From positions 79,065,179 to 79,129,178 of the forward strand of contig NC_084840.1 in NCBI RefSeq assembly GCF_033115175.1: a stretch of 64,000 nt of DNA. Reading direction: 5' to 3'. Made by a program: the position numbers and the translations under genes. The DNA is from Lepus europaeus (Eukaryota > Chordata > Mammalia > Lagomorpha > Leporidae). Below, piece by piece: positions 1-12,317 of the stretch (position 1 is its first letter; every line of letters starts with the position of its first letter). The notes below the pieces were generated by a model that was not told the DNA's origin, ran no database searches, and worked only from the letters and a program-made list of their open reading frames with translations.

Positions 1-164
1 ATGATGATTAAATATTTCCAAACTCTACAAGGTTAACCCAGATATATGGACTTGGTCCTTGTTACCTTGTTACCTCCTCAGGCCCCAACAGGAGACTAGG
101 AAATTCACTCCCCATATTAAGAAGCGATCTGTAGATATACTGCTGTGCATGACATGACAATACA

Positions 165-482
165 TTTTTAAAAGATTTATATACTTGTTTGAAAGGCAGA
201 GTTATGGCTTGGAGTGAAAAAAGAGAGATTTTCCATCCAATGTGTCAGTTCCTACATTACCTCAATGTCAAGGTTGGGCCAGGCCGAACCAGGATCCTGA
301 AACTCCATCTGAGTCTCCTAAACAGCTGGCAGGGGCCCAAACATGAGCCATCTTACACTGCTTTCCAAGGCACATTAACAGGGAACTGGATCAGAAATGG
401 TGAACCAGGGACACCAATCAGTGATCCTATGGGGTGGTCACCACACATGGCACTTTAATCTGCTACACCCCAATGCCAGCCT
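165..482 (-). repeat. Diverged CSINE (rabbit C-repeat), antisense
   Basis: The segment opens with an AT-rich tail complement and a 'ttgaaaggcagagtta' block, and ends in text resembling the complement of a CSINE head. The middle keeps the usual 'ggggcccaa...gagccatctt' landmark. It is heavily diverged, so it is an old copy. No TSD was recognised. Confidence 0.7.
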
Positions 483-1404
483 CAGGTGGCAGTATAGCAT
501 TATCTTGGGCTCCAAAGCTCCCATAGCAGACAATAATATGGTTGGTGGAGGTTGACAAAGACAAAGAAAATGGACAATATTTATGAGTCAAAATAGAGGA
601 AGGGACACATGAGGGATGAAAAACAATGTGTTGCACACATCAACAAATGGACAGTGGCTACACAAGGAGGAACAAGGTGACATTCCTAGCAAGTATTATG
701 GGATACTGAGGGCTCAAAGAAGAGGTCAAAGTTCAGAGATGCTCTAACTCATTACAAAGGTGAAGCCACCCAATCCCTGGAACAGGGGTGTAGAGATGGG
801 GCTCCAAGAGGGTCCCAAGATTGGCCTACATCATCCAACCAGCAGCAGGGATCCAAGTCCTCACCTCAAGTCTAACTCTTCCCTTTCCTTCTCTCTGGCA
901 TCCTCATCACTCCCTGCTCCTGTGCACATGGAAGGCTACGTGGTAGTCTCTGAATATTCCATTGGAAGTGGCGATCTGGGTGTAAGTGTTTTCCTTTTTC
1001 ATATCTTTCTGATTCTCTGGCTTTTTGCTCAGAAGCTCCTATTCCTGTGTCTCCCTCATTCCCTCCTTACCAGAGTTGATGATTCTCATTGTGAAGAACT
1101 TGGTGTGATCTTGGCACTTGATATACTTGAAGCATGGATGCTGATACAGTCTCTCTACAGCCATCCTTTCTCATTTGATCAGCTTTGTCCTCACTCTGAC
1201 CCCCATACTGCACTATGAAATGATGGTGAGCAACCTGGCTGGCCTACAAGGGAACTGGCCTGGGGACAGGCAAGCTGGGTCCCAATCTCAGTGGGAGGAA
1301 GGACTCCAGCGAAGTCTGAATCTGTCCTTAGTGTCCACCAAGACAGGTCAGATAGGTCTTTTCCTGCAATGTCTGGTTCAGGAAACATTCTTGTCTCCTT
1401 CCAG

Positions 1405-1484
1405 CTGTCCACATGTTCCCTTGATGTGAATTATCCTCAAAGCATTCAGGACATTGAGGATCTTGACCAAGAAGAACAGGAAAT
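1405..1484 (+). other. Possible orphan exon, weak
   Basis: An 80-bp open stretch follows a pyrimidine-rich acceptor (tccttccag ending at 1404) and ends at a good donor (gtgagt from 1485). One frame reads an acidic peptide containing the run DIEDLDQEEQE. The phase does not join directly with the candidate exon at 2976. I do not recognise the family. It may be chance, or a remnant of a decayed gene. Confidence 0.2.
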
Positions 1485-2975
1485 GTGAGTTTGCAGCAAG
1501 TAGATGGGGGTCAGGGAAATAAGGTCACATGGACTCCTTTGCTCCACATTCTTTGTGACACCTCAGGGATGCCAACTAAATGGAGCCTAGAAGTGGAGAG
1601 GCTGCCATCGATCCTGACCTGGAGAGTGGAGATGAATGGATGTTCATGATCCACAGAGGTGACTGAAGAATGTACCCTGAGGTGGTCCCATAGAGCACAT
1701 CCCCATTCCATGGAAGCTCCTAGAGCTGCTAGGAGGAGTTTTGCTTTCATCTGAAGGGAAGGCTGCAGGTGCTAACAGGATTGCCATGCAAATGACTTTG
1801 GAGGTGGCTGTTAATTGTGTTGTTTCTGGGGAGAGCCACCAGAGCTGTTGAATATCTCCCTCTACAAGGTGAGTCCCTGCCAACCCAACCTAAAGTCAAC
1901 AGGGAGCCTCACTGGTGTGGGGAGACACTGGGAATTGTCCCTGACCACCTCCAATTCAGGAAGATTAGAAAGAGGTCGAGACATAGAGAGGCACCTTTGG
2001 GTGCCTTTTCACACCAGGAAGAGAGCCCACTGCACCCATCTTTGTGTCTTTGTGGCTACCAATCCCAACCTGACATCACATAAAAGCCAGCACAGAACAC
2101 AAGAGCTGCGGGAATTTACTCAGTCCTTTTGGAACCATCAACCTCCTTTCTCAGAGACTGCGGATAAATGCTTTTTTACATGTTGATTTTTTATTTTTGT
2201 GCATATAAAATTTTCTATTTTCCTGGCAAACTTAATTGTCAGCAATTAAGGCAAAGCTCACTTTGAAGATTGACAGGAGCAGGGTAACAAGAACCTAGTG
2301 TTCTTCTCATTTGTGCACCAATTTTATACTTCAATTACAAATACACAATGGCTGCATGACCCTCTCAAAAGAAATGTCTTCCATCACATTTTCCATGCTC
2401 AAATATAGTAAAGCAATAATGGTTTAGTTTTAATGTTACAGAATAATTCTTGACAATAAAATCTCTGAAATGACTTCTACATGGAGGACAGAAAGAACTT
2501 CTACACAATTAGGGAAGGAAACCAAAGAGCTATGTGCAGTTGTCTATAATTAACATGCAGGTCACAGGACCCAGACCTGTGGGGTAAGGACTGAGTGGGC
2601 AGTGTCAGGACTCCCATTCTGTGTCATCAATCCTCCTGCTCATAAGACCCAGGGGAATGGGCCTTGGATTTTTAATCCCAGGGGCCCAGAGTCCTGGCCT
2701 TTCCTATACATCAGGTTCACTGCCAAAGTGGAATCTCCCCTGAAGGCTGCCCAAGCGAATGCCTAAGGGGAATGAATTCACAATTCTAGGACATCCATGC
2801 CCCACACTAATGAGCCTCAGTGACCCATGGCCCTAATTTCTGTAGAGGTCAGGACCTAGGGTTACCTTCCAGGGCACAGGAGCCTTCTTAGTGCTGCACA
2901 CCCATCCCATTGTCCCTACTGCTACATCATCCTTGTCCTCCCCCACTGATCCCTTTACCTGTTTCATCTTTGCAG

Positions 2976-3067
2976 AAATTTTTAGCAACTTAGGAGACTA
3001 CAGTGTGGAGCCCTGGGATGCAGAGGAGCTGGAGTTTCCTAAGTCATTGGAAACTTTAACCATATAG
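2976..3067 (+). other. Possible orphan terminal coding exon, family unknown
   Basis: After a strong polypyrimidine tract and acceptor (tttcatctttgcag, ending at 2975), a frame offset by two bases stays open for 29 codons and stops at TAG 3065-3067. The peptide is acidic and aromatic (GDYSVEPWDAEELEFP) and looks more like a real cytoplasmic tail than a random frame. I cannot name the protein and see no upstream exon in a matching phase, so this is a weak call: a last exon, a pseudo-exon or chance. Confidence 0.28.
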
Positions 3068-3863
3068 GAGGAGACACAACTTCAGCCACACGCACCTCAT
3101 CAGTCTTCTGGTAGCTTTGATATTAAATTCTTGTCACCCAATACTAGTTGATTTTCACATGCTTTCCTGTCAAAGAAAATGCATTATAAGAAAACACTTT
3201 TAGCAAATGTACAACTTAAAATGATCAGAGAGCAGTCACTGAATACCATCACCATCAATCCTTCAAGAGAAATCTCATTTGGTCTTCACTGAACAAAGTC
3301 ACTGCCAGGTTGGCTGCTTCAATCTGTCCTTACAGTAATGACTTTCTAGGCATTTTGTCTCAAATCTGTTCCTTCCTCTGGAAGGAATCATGGGGTCCAT
3401 CTCACCCAAGATCTCTCACAAAGACTTGGATGCCAATGTATTTTTTACCTCATGTCAGCTTGCACAGCACACAGTTTCTGGCTTAACCTTTTCTTCTTAA
3501 GCATCTTAAATATATTCTTTTCCCTCCTAACCCAGAAAAGCTGGATCATTTTCATTCTCTTCTGTGTTACTCATCCATGTATTCTAGATGCCTGAATACT
3601 TTTCACACAATTCCCAGATTTTACTACAATCCAAATGGCTTCAATCACTCAAAGTATGACCCAGTTTTCTGTGAAGGACTTTGAGACCATATTGTCATTT
3701 TCCAAAATATTTGAATTAAAATTATTAGCTTTAGATCATTGCATTCATTTTCCTCTTCCAGGAATCTCATTCATACATATACTTGTATCCAACTATAGGG
3801 AATATAGAGGAATAGCTATTCCTCTCTCATCTTCTGAAATCTTTGGTCAAGCACCTATTCTTT

Positions 3864-4192
3864 TTCTTAAAAGTTTCATTTATTTATTTGAAAGTCAGAG
3901 TTACACAGAAAAAAGAGAGGCAGAGAGGGAGAGAGAGAAGTCTTCCATCCGCTGGTTCACTCCCCAATTGGCCACAACAGCCAGAACTGTGCCAATCTGA
4001 AGCCAGGAGCTTCTTCCGTGTCTTCCACTTGGGTGCAGGGGCCCAAGGACTTGGGCCATCTTCTACTGCTTTCCCAGGCCACAGAAGAGAGCTGAACTAG
4101 AAGAGGAGCAACTGGGACAGAATCTGGCGCCCATATGGGATGCCAGTGCTTCAGGCCAGGGCATTAACCCACTGAGCCACAGCAACAGTCCC
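3864..4192 (-). repeat. CSINE, antisense, with TSD
   Basis: This is a near-complete antisense CSINE: A/T tail complement, GA-rich stretch (complement of the CT-rich tail), body, then 'actgagccacagcaacagtcccc' as the complement of the tRNA-like head. It is flanked by a perfect 16-bp duplication (caagcacctattcttt) at 3848-3863 and 4193-4208. Confidence 0.92.
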
Positions 4193-4208
4193 CAAGCACC
4201 TATTCTTT

Positions 4209-5120
4209 ATATTTCCTCTTTCATCTTCTATTTCTTGAAAGAAACCATCTGTCTCTGTGTTTCTTCTGGTTTGCATTTCATGGGTGATGTTATTTTTTCC
4301 TGTTTTCCTGCTTCTTTCCTGAGTTCTATACGTTCATTTCTGAGGTTCCCTGATCATTAATATTGATATCCTTGCATGCTTAGTATCATTGTCTGAACTA
4401 TATTTCCCTCATCCTGTAAACTACCCTGCTCAGAACACAAATTACACAAAGATGGAAGTATTTTCATGTATCAGAGTCTTTTCTTTTTATTACTGATTTC
4501 TCCCTTTAGTACTTTTGTATGTAGTTGTGCATATTGCCACCAAGATTTTGGTTTTGTTCCTTTTAATAGAAAATTTGGCTTTGGGAATTCTGAATGAATA
4601 TAGGATTCAGAAAGATTTGTCTCAATTGTATATGCAATGCTGAAAAAATGACACCAAATTTCTTGGCTCTGTATTTTATCCTTATTTCATGTGAGTTTCC
4701 CCTCTGAAAAACCCTCTTTCAACTTAACCTTATTATCGATACAATTAGGAAGGCCTCTTATATAAGTGAACAATAGCTCTCAATTTTGCAAATCCAGATT
4801 TATTTTTCTTTATATTGGGGGTATCAGAATCTTGAGATTATGGAGTTAATTTCTATTATGTCTACAGAATTATTTTCTCTGAGTGACTGATTAGCCTGTT
4901 TTTATTGGTCACCATTTCATTCATAGCATTATTAAGTTTTTGAATCTTTGGTTTCTTTGAGTCACAAAATGTGGAGTTTTTTCTTATTTACGTTTGTGTC
5001 ATTTAAGTTTAGAACTAAAAATTTTCACTTTACTTTAACATCAATCTTATTTCAGAAAAATTTGGTTTTACATACCAAATTTTTGTTTAGTTAATTAGTG
5101 ATTGCTATGCATTTTTTCTG
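4209..5120. other. Unrecognised AT-rich sequence
   Basis: No gene, repeat family or RNA gene was recognised in this AT-rich stretch. Confidence 0.4.
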
Positions 5121-5712
5121 TTTTTTTTTAAACTTTTATTTAATGAATATAAATTTCCAATGTACAGCTTATGGATTACAATGGCTTCCCCCTCCCATAA
5201 CTTCCCTCCCACCCACAACCCTCCCCTCTCCCACTCCCTCTCCCCTTCCAATCACATCAAGATTCATTTTCAATTCTCTTTATATACAGAAGATCAATTT
5301 AGTATATATTAAGTAAAGATTTCATCAGTTTGCACCCACATAGAAACACAAAGTGAAACATACTGTTTAAGTACTAGTTATAGCATTAAATCACAATGTG
5401 CAGCACATTAAGGACAAAGATCCTACATGAGGAGCAAGTGCACAGTGACTCCTGTTGTTGACCCAACAAATTGACACTCTAGTTTATGGTGCCAGTAACC
5501 ACCCTAGGCTCTGTTCATGAGTTGCCAAGGCTATGGAAGCCTTCCAAATTCGCCCACTCTGATCATACTTAGACAAGGTCATAAAAGACAGGGTGAGGAT
5601 AGTAACCAATGATCCTAAGAGTGGTATTTACCAGGTTTGAACAATTATACAGCATTAAGTGAGGAAGAGGACCAGCAGTACACACAGGTTGGGAGTAGAG
5701 CCATTGGTGGTA
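5121..5712 (-). mobile_element. Old L1 3'-end fragment, antisense
   Basis: The fragment begins with a poly(T) and the complement of the rabbit L1 3' terminus (taaacttttatttaatgaat), followed by the C-rich block that is the complement of the L1 3' UTR polypurine tract. It then matches the L1 3' UTR seen at 12.2, 22.0, 38.2 and 57.7 kb. Only one copy of the 3' UTR repeat unit is present, whereas the younger L1s here carry two, so this is probably an older subfamily. It is severely 5'-truncated; the right edge is approximate. Confidence 0.85.
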
Positions 5713-6278
5713 AAAAAGTAGAAAAATACATGATTAAAATATAATTTTAAAATGTTTTAAAATTTGCAATATAAGAAAAAACTAAAAACGTGTACCATAG
5801 TATTTGATGTGAGTTTTCTATCTCGAAAAAAAAAAAAACAGAATTGGTGGGCAATTCTAATTCTAATTTTCTATTAATTCTAATTCTAATTTTCTAATTA
5901 ATTCTAATATTCTATTAGTTTTAAAACATCTTTCATTATGAAAAATTCAAACAGTTCTAGAGACAGAATTGACAGAACTCCATTCTGTCCATCAACGAGC
6001 TTCATGATTATACAAGTCACAATATAAACTTCCCAAATGCTGCATTACTTTCAAGCTAACCCTAAACATCACTTTATCTACATGTTGCAATTGCACCTCT
6101 AAAATATAAACACTCTTCAAAAACATAATTATAGTTATCACAACACAGTCCAAAAAAAATCCATTAACTTAATCAAATGTCTGGTCAACTTTTATATTTC
6201 TCTGATTTCCCCAAAATTTTGTGTACCCTGTTCAAGATCCAAGTGATATTTATTGACTATAATTTATTATTATGGCTT
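5713..6278. other. Unrecognised AT-rich sequence
   Basis: AT-rich, with a short local repeat of 'taattctaattttct' type around 5858-5915. No gene was recognised. Confidence 0.4.
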
Positions 6279-6293
6279 AAGATTTTTTTACTC

Positions 6294-8237
6294 GGTTCCG
6301 GTGCTGCAGTGAGGCGGTGGTTCTCGCCCGTGTTGTGTGTGTGTGTGTGCGTGTGTGTGAGAGAGAGAGAGAGCCAGCGAGTGAGTTTGTGTGGGAGACA
6401 CTTGGCTTGTTGTCCATGACTTCCCCCTCCCCTCCACCCTTCCCCCTTTCCGCCGCGCAACTGCAGTGGCCGCTCCCTGGGCCCTGGGAAATGAGCAACA
6501 ATGATGATGTCCAAGAGCAACCAAGGTTTCAATCTGCGGCTGACAAACGGGCTCATCATAATGCACTGGAACGGAAACGCAGGGACCGCACCAGAGACAG
6601 CTTCCACAGTTGGCGGGACTCGGCCCCCTTACTCCAAGGAGAGAAGGCGAACCAGGCCCAAATCCTAGACAAAGCCACAGAGTATATGCAATACATGCCA
6701 AGGAAAACCACACACACCAGCAAGACGGCGACGACCTCAAGCGGCCGAACGCTCTTCTGGGGCAGCAAGTCCGTGCCCTGGAAAAGGCGAGGTCGAGTGC
6801 CCAGCTGCAGACCAACTGCCCCTCCTCGGACAGCAGCCTCTACACCAATGCCAAGGGCAGCGCCATCTCTGCCTTCGATGGCGGCTCGGACTCCAGCTCC
6901 AAGCAGAACCGGAAGAGCCCCAAACAGGAAGAAGCTCTGAGCGGAGGCCAACTAACTGCGTGGGGCAGGCCAGCGATAAAAACTGTCGGCCGCCTTCCGT
7001 TCGTCGTTAGAGCCCTCACAACCATTTAAGAGACTCCATTTTTCTCTTTCTCTCTGTTTTTTTTTTTTTTAATTTCTATTTTTACGTAGATGCTCTTGGA
7101 CAACAGCTCGCGTACTCCTTCTCCGTTTCCACTATTTTTAAGAGATGTATTCCCTTCAGGGATTCCCTGTCCCCACCAGGAGTTTTTAAACTCAAACAGC
7201 CCAACTTGACAGCTTTTCCGTGGAGGACAGACGGCTGGCCGGAACCCGAGCACACGGCGGCCCACTCGCTGCGCCCGCCCGGCCTCTCCTCCAGGTCTCC
7301 CGCACCCGTGTTTGACAGACTTTATGAATCTGTGAACATCGAGAAGATAACCAATTTGGAATAATCGGAATGATGCCTCTCCTTTTTAAGGATTTTTTTT
7401 TTCCTGAAAAGTTACTTATCGCTCCTATCAAAAAGATCAGCTCCTTGAAGAAATTGTGGCATACGAAAGTGGGGACAGATTGGCAGTGCAGCGTCTTTGG
7501 GCATCTTTCACTCCTGCTTCTCTCGGAGAGCTGTGCTAGCCCGCGGTGCTGGCCTGTGGGAGGCCCACGTGACTGTCTCGAGGTATGTACGGGAGACAGC
7601 AGCCATGGAGCCGCTGCCACCAGCCAGTGGTGGGGGATGGTTACTTGGGGGAGGGCAGGGAGGGCAGCTTGGGTGGGGTAGAGGTTTTGTATTGAGGGCC
7701 AATGATGATGTTTTGATATTTATTTCCTGCTACTGAATGTAAATCTGATTGTCCCTACTTCTGATGATGTCGGTATTGCAAAGTGACAGATTCATAAGGT
7801 AATGATCAAATCTTCTTTCTTTCTGTGTGTATTTCTAAGATATAGAGCCAACTGATTTTTTATGTAAATACCAAGAGCAACTTACCTGGTACTAAACACA
7901 CACCCTAGTGCAGACCCCCCCCCCCAAGCCCTGGCCCCACTCCCTTTCCTCCTGTCCAGGAACCTGTCTCCACTGCATGACCCAGCCCTGGTTCTGGCTG
8001 TGGTCAGCAGATCCCAGTGAAGGGGTTTGTGTGTTGAGGTCTCATTTCTTTGTCTTCTTCCTACTCTGTTCCCGGCATTTGCTGATTTCTAGTGCATATT
8101 CTGTAGTCTCAGTCGGTGTTTGATTCCATTCCATGGAAATAAAAAGTATGCTGTACATACTGCTCAAGAGTTGTCTTGCAAGTTCAGGCTTCCCCCTTTA
8201 CTATAAGACTATAAATAAAAACATTTTTATCCTAAAA
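6294..8237 (+). pseudogene. MAX: Processed pseudogene of MAX (bHLH-zipper partner of MYC)
   Basis: The parent MAX is a nuclear bHLH-leucine zipper protein that dimerises with MYC and MXD family members on E-boxes. Here an intronless copy holds 5' UTR, coding region (ATG at 6491) and a long 3' UTR. The reading frame keeps the basic region and helix 1 ([16 protein letters not shown], then DSFHS), but many conserved residues are changed and an acidic N-terminal segment is shortened. A frameshift in the helix 2-zipper region (about 6700) moves the rest of the zipper ([16 protein letters not shown]) to another frame, and a second shift lies near the C-terminus. Polyadenylation signals occur near 8136 and at 8214-8219. 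A duplication, 'aag' plus a T-run plus 'actc', flanks the copy at 6279-6293 and 8238-8254. All hallmarks of L1-mediated retroposition are present. It is not expected to give functional MAX. Confidence 0.93.
6334..6374. repeat. Compound (GT)n(GA)n microsatellite
   Basis: A GT run passes into a GA run inside the 5' UTR of the MAX pseudogene. It can be read directly from the sequence. Confidence 0.9.
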
Positions 8238-8254
8238 AAGATTTTTTTTTACTC

Positions 8255-9307
8255 TACAGAATTGTTCCTCACTCTCCCTTTTTTGTCTTTCAATATATTT
8301 ATCCAATAGAAACTATCCTATTTGCCTTTTGGCTGTCTTCTTGTAAGACTGCAATATGTGGGAAAGAATCAAGAAGAGAGGAATGGAAGGTAACTATACA
8401 GCAATATTACAGCCTCATTAGACAGGAACCCAGATGCCTGATGGGAGTTAGTTGGAAAGACTCTTAACAGGGCAATGGTCTAATGCAACATAAATGATAA
8501 AGAAAAGGTAGGGAACTATCTGGGCTGTTATAATTTCACAGATAACAAAGAGACAAAAATAATATATCCAAAGCAAGAAAAGGGTTAAGGAAAGAGTGAA
8601 ATGACAAAGAGTTTTGTCACTGCATTACAGAACATAATTAGCTAATTAGAAGTATTAAAGCATTGGGCCCAGATGAATTACTGAAGATGTAAATATTCAA
8701 TAAGATGCCCCACGGGGAAAAATAAAGCCCTTGGTGAGGGTTTATAATCCTGCAGTAGGACAAAGCAGCACAGAAGGACTTGAACAAACAATAACTGATG
8801 CTGTGCCCGTATTTCAAACAGAAAATCAAAACAAGTACTCATCCAAAATTTAAAATGAGCTGATAAAAACTCCCTAGAATATTATTAAACACCAAAATAA
8901 CTATAATGCCTCACTATGGTTTATTATTTTAGTCAAGGAAAACTGAAAAATCATGCCAAACCATTAAGTAAAGCAATGTGACACAGAATGACAGCAGACA
9001 CACAAATCCTTTCTCTTCTTGTGCTAGAGTTTTACCATTCTACCTATTCAATCACATCTATTTTCTCTCCTTCCTAAGCTCACAGTTGGATACATTTCCC
9101 AGCTTCCTTTTCAGTCAGTTGCAGACATGTGATTGGTAACCAACAGAATGATAGAAGTAATGAGTGACACAAAATCCAGTGTACCCCACCCCCTGATATG
9201 CACCTGTGCACATACCCCGTTCCAGCTGGAGAGAATGCAAAAGATCACCAGGGAGACCGGAGAAGCTTCATGTGGACTGCAGTAGTTTTAAAAATATGTC
9301 TCAGAGT
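8255..9307. other. Unrecognised unique sequence
   Basis: No gene, RNA or repeat family was recognised; frames are short and unremarkable. Confidence 0.4.
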
Positions 9308-9600
9308 TACTGTTTAGCCACAAGTTAAGATGTTAGGTAGCACATCCTTGTCACCCACTGGAGTGCCTGAGTTCAATACCCAAGTCTGGTTCCTGACTTC
9401 AGATGCCTACAACTACAGTTCCTGGGAGGCAACAGTGATAGTTTAAGCAATCCTGTTCCCCATCTGGGAGACCAGGATTGAGTTCCTGTCTCCTGATTTT
9501 GGTCCCCTGCAAAGGGTTGTTTCAGGTATTTGGAGAGTGACTCAGTGGATGGGAATGATCTATGTCTCTTTGCCTCTTAAATAAAACACAAACAATGAAT
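9308..9600 (+). repeat. Old tRNA-derived SINE-like element
   Basis: The stretch contains SINE-style landmarks ('gagtgcctgagttcaatacccaa' resembling a pol III B box, 'ctgggagaccaggattgag', and a tail 'cttaaataaaacaca'). It resembles CSINE in layout but is far diverged. The family assignment and edges are uncertain. Confidence 0.5.
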
Positions 9601-10383
9601 TTAAAATACATCTGCAAGTTCTTTAACACACCTCCCTTCTGAGGGTATAGCATGAAAACAACACAGCTTCTACGTGGTTGGCTTCCTTTCTTCAGCTGCT
9701 CTGCTTCTGCAGGAGGACACTGAGTTAGTCTCATGTTCACACCCCATGAAGAGGAACCAACGTGATCCTCCAGCCCTACTCAGGCTTTCAAATGTCTGCA
9801 GGTGCAATACATGCCTCACTGCAGTCTCACTACACACTCCTCAGCCAGACCCTCCCAAATCCATGATCCAAAGAATCTGTGAAGCAATAAGTGCTTATTG
9901 TTCTGAGTCACTATGTTTTGGTTGATTTATTATGTAGCAAATGAGAAGGTTTTGATACCAGACACTGGGATACTGTTAACAAACTAAACTCCAAGATAGA
10001 AGTGTCTATGGGACTAAAAAGAAACCAGAAGGGTTTTCAGGAAAGCACCAGTGAAAGATTCAAGGGCATGAGAGAGACTATTAGAAAGAGAGACAGTCCT
10101 GAAGAAGCCTGCCAGCAGAGACTTAAATGAAAATGAGAAAAAACATGGGGAAAATGAATGAAAACAGTTCTCTATTATGAAGTCACAGAAAGTCTGTCAA
10201 CAGAGAAACCTCTGGTTAAATAAAAAATAGAAAATACACTAAGAAATTGGGAGATGAAGCTATGGAGAGAACCAAGCAGAATGTTGTAGGTGCTGTCTGG
10301 CTTATTCTTTTTATAGTAGAATGAAAGAAAAGAAAAATCAAAAGGAAGAACTAGGTGCTAGAACTGAGTTTGAAAATAAAACT
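9601..10383. other. Unrecognised unique sequence
   Basis: A short frame at 9674-9925 has no recognisable domain. No repeats were recognised. Confidence 0.4.
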
Positions 10384-10733
10384 CTGCTGTGCCATGCTCA
10401 ATAGGCTAATCCTTCATTTTGTGGTGCCAGCACACCAGGTTCTAGTCGCGGTCGGGGCGCCGGATTCTGTCCCAGTTGCCCCTCTTCCAGGCCAGCTCTC
10501 TGCTGTTGCCAGGGAGTGCAGTGGAGGATGGCACAAGTCCTTGGGTCCTGCATCCACATGGGAGACCAGGAGAAGCACCTGGCTCCTGGATTCAGATCAG
10601 CACAGTGCGCCAGCTGCAGCGCGCCAGCCACAGTGGCCATTGGAGGCTGAACCAACAGTAAAGGAAGACCTTTCTCTCTGTATCTCTCTCTCTCACACTG
10701 TCCACTCTGCCTGTCAAAAAAAATTAAAGAAAA
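10384..10733 (+). repeat. CSINE, sense
   Basis: A complete sense CSINE: tRNA-like head with A- and B-box-like text ('gctcaataggctaat', 'caggttctagtc'), body with 'gggagaccaggagaagcacctggctcctg', CT-rich stretch and 'ctctgcctgtcaaaaaaa' tail. Moderate divergence. Confidence 0.93.
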
Positions 10734-12041
10734 GAAAACTCATCCTCATTTTCAGCTTCTCCAATTAGCAACATTAAGGCAGTGCTTTTGTGCAAAGATC
10801 AAATGAGGGTCAGAGAAAAACGGGATCTAAACATAAAATATAAAACCAAAAGTGTGACAGTAAAACTCTTTGTTAAAATCTCAGAAAGCTCTAAGAATCC
10901 TAAGTCACACAAGGGTCCCCAAATATTTTTAAAGCTTGCCTCTCAGAACAACTGGCAGTAAACAATACTGCAAAACATCCTACCCTACACATAACAGCCT
11001 CTCACAGCAACAACAACAAGAAAATCTGACTGGCCCAAAATGTCAATATTTCCAAAGCTGACAAACACTGCATTAGAATAAAGGAACCCAGTGGGCAGAA
11101 ACAGTGTTAACTTATTTAGTCTCTATCTCTTTCTGAATAAGACTCAAGACATGGGTTTTTTGTTTTGGTGCTCTTTGCTTCATAGAGTGCTTTGCACACT
11201 GAAGGCACTAAATGTTTCTGCAACTGAAGAAGCATTAAACCCAAGCAAACAAGATTAACATAAATTACAGAATTGGAGAAAGAGCTCATTTCCACTTCAG
11301 CCATCAACAAGTTCCATCAGCTTACTCAAGTCACATTCTCTCTTTTGTAAAATGAAATGTTTTAACTAAACAGCTACTGATAACACAAATGGCTCCTATG
11401 GGGAATTTGCTGATACAAAATATAAGAATGTAGAGCTTAAGATGTAGAAGAGAAAATACATATTTGACAGATAATTTTAAATACATATAATTTTATTATA
11501 TATAATAAATATGATTACAATTCTGTAACCTACTTTTAGCATTTTAACTGACCATATTTAAGCATTTATCTGGTTGTTTGTTGGAAACATTAGCTATTAT
11601 CTTCAATTTTTTAAGTCTTCTGAGTTTCTAGCAATTGTAGCTGACATTTTGGGTAGTATATTTGTCAGTTATTTTCTATTTGCTATGTGAATCTCCATGA
11701 CATGGTTAGATTTTTAAAGATGGAACAATCTCATTTTAATGCTTAATTTTGATTGAGGCTTATATGTGGGGCAAATGTCAGACATAATTATTTAATCAAA
11801 TTTGATATTTTGTTATTATCATTTGATATTTTTGGGATTTATTAATAACTGCTAAAATTCTCCTTATAAAACTATAGATGTGTGCTGTCCAGCTTGATAG
11901 ACATAGCTACATTTGGCTATCTAAACTAAGTATAAGTTAAGTTTAAAATTGAGTCTTCATTCATGATAGCCATATTCAAATGCTAATGGCAACTGTAATG
12001 GGGACAGCAATATATATAATTCCATTTTGTATTGTTGCATA

Positions 12042-12075
<34 letters not shown>

Positions 12076-12158
12076 CTACATTTTCTTTTTTATTCATGTT
12101 GAGTTTTACATTTGATGTATGCTAAATATATTTACCTTTATTTACTTTCTCTCTAAGG
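10734..12158. other. Unrecognised AT-rich sequence with a (TA)n tract
   Basis: No gene was recognised. A perfect TA dinucleotide run occupies about 12042-12073. Confidence 0.45.
12042..12073. repeat. (TA)n microsatellite
   Basis: Uninterrupted TA repeat, seen directly. Confidence 0.95.
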
Positions 12159-12317
12159 AAACTATGAATTTTTTTCATTTATTAAACTTTAATTAATGAA
12201 TATAAATTTCCAACGTACATCTTATGGATTACAATGGCTTCCCCCCTCCCATAACTTCCCTCCCACCCACAACCCTCCCCTTTCCTGATCCCTCTCCCCT
12301 TCCATTCACATCAAGAT

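Larger units (their letters stand above)
483..3847. other. Mostly unrecognised unique sequence
   Basis: No known gene or repeat was recognised across this 3.4 kb. Open frames near 760-1220 and 1815-2190 have no conserved features that I can name. Two places look like exons (1405-1484 and 2976-3067) and are listed separately. A TATA-like 'cataaaagcc' with GC-balanced downstream sequence lies near 2078-2090, but nothing supports calling it a promoter. Confidence 0.4.

Noticed and set aside
2040-2165. TATA-like promoter upstream of 2.1 kb
   Set aside because: A single TATA-like hexamer with no first exon, initiator or conserved element is not enough for a call.
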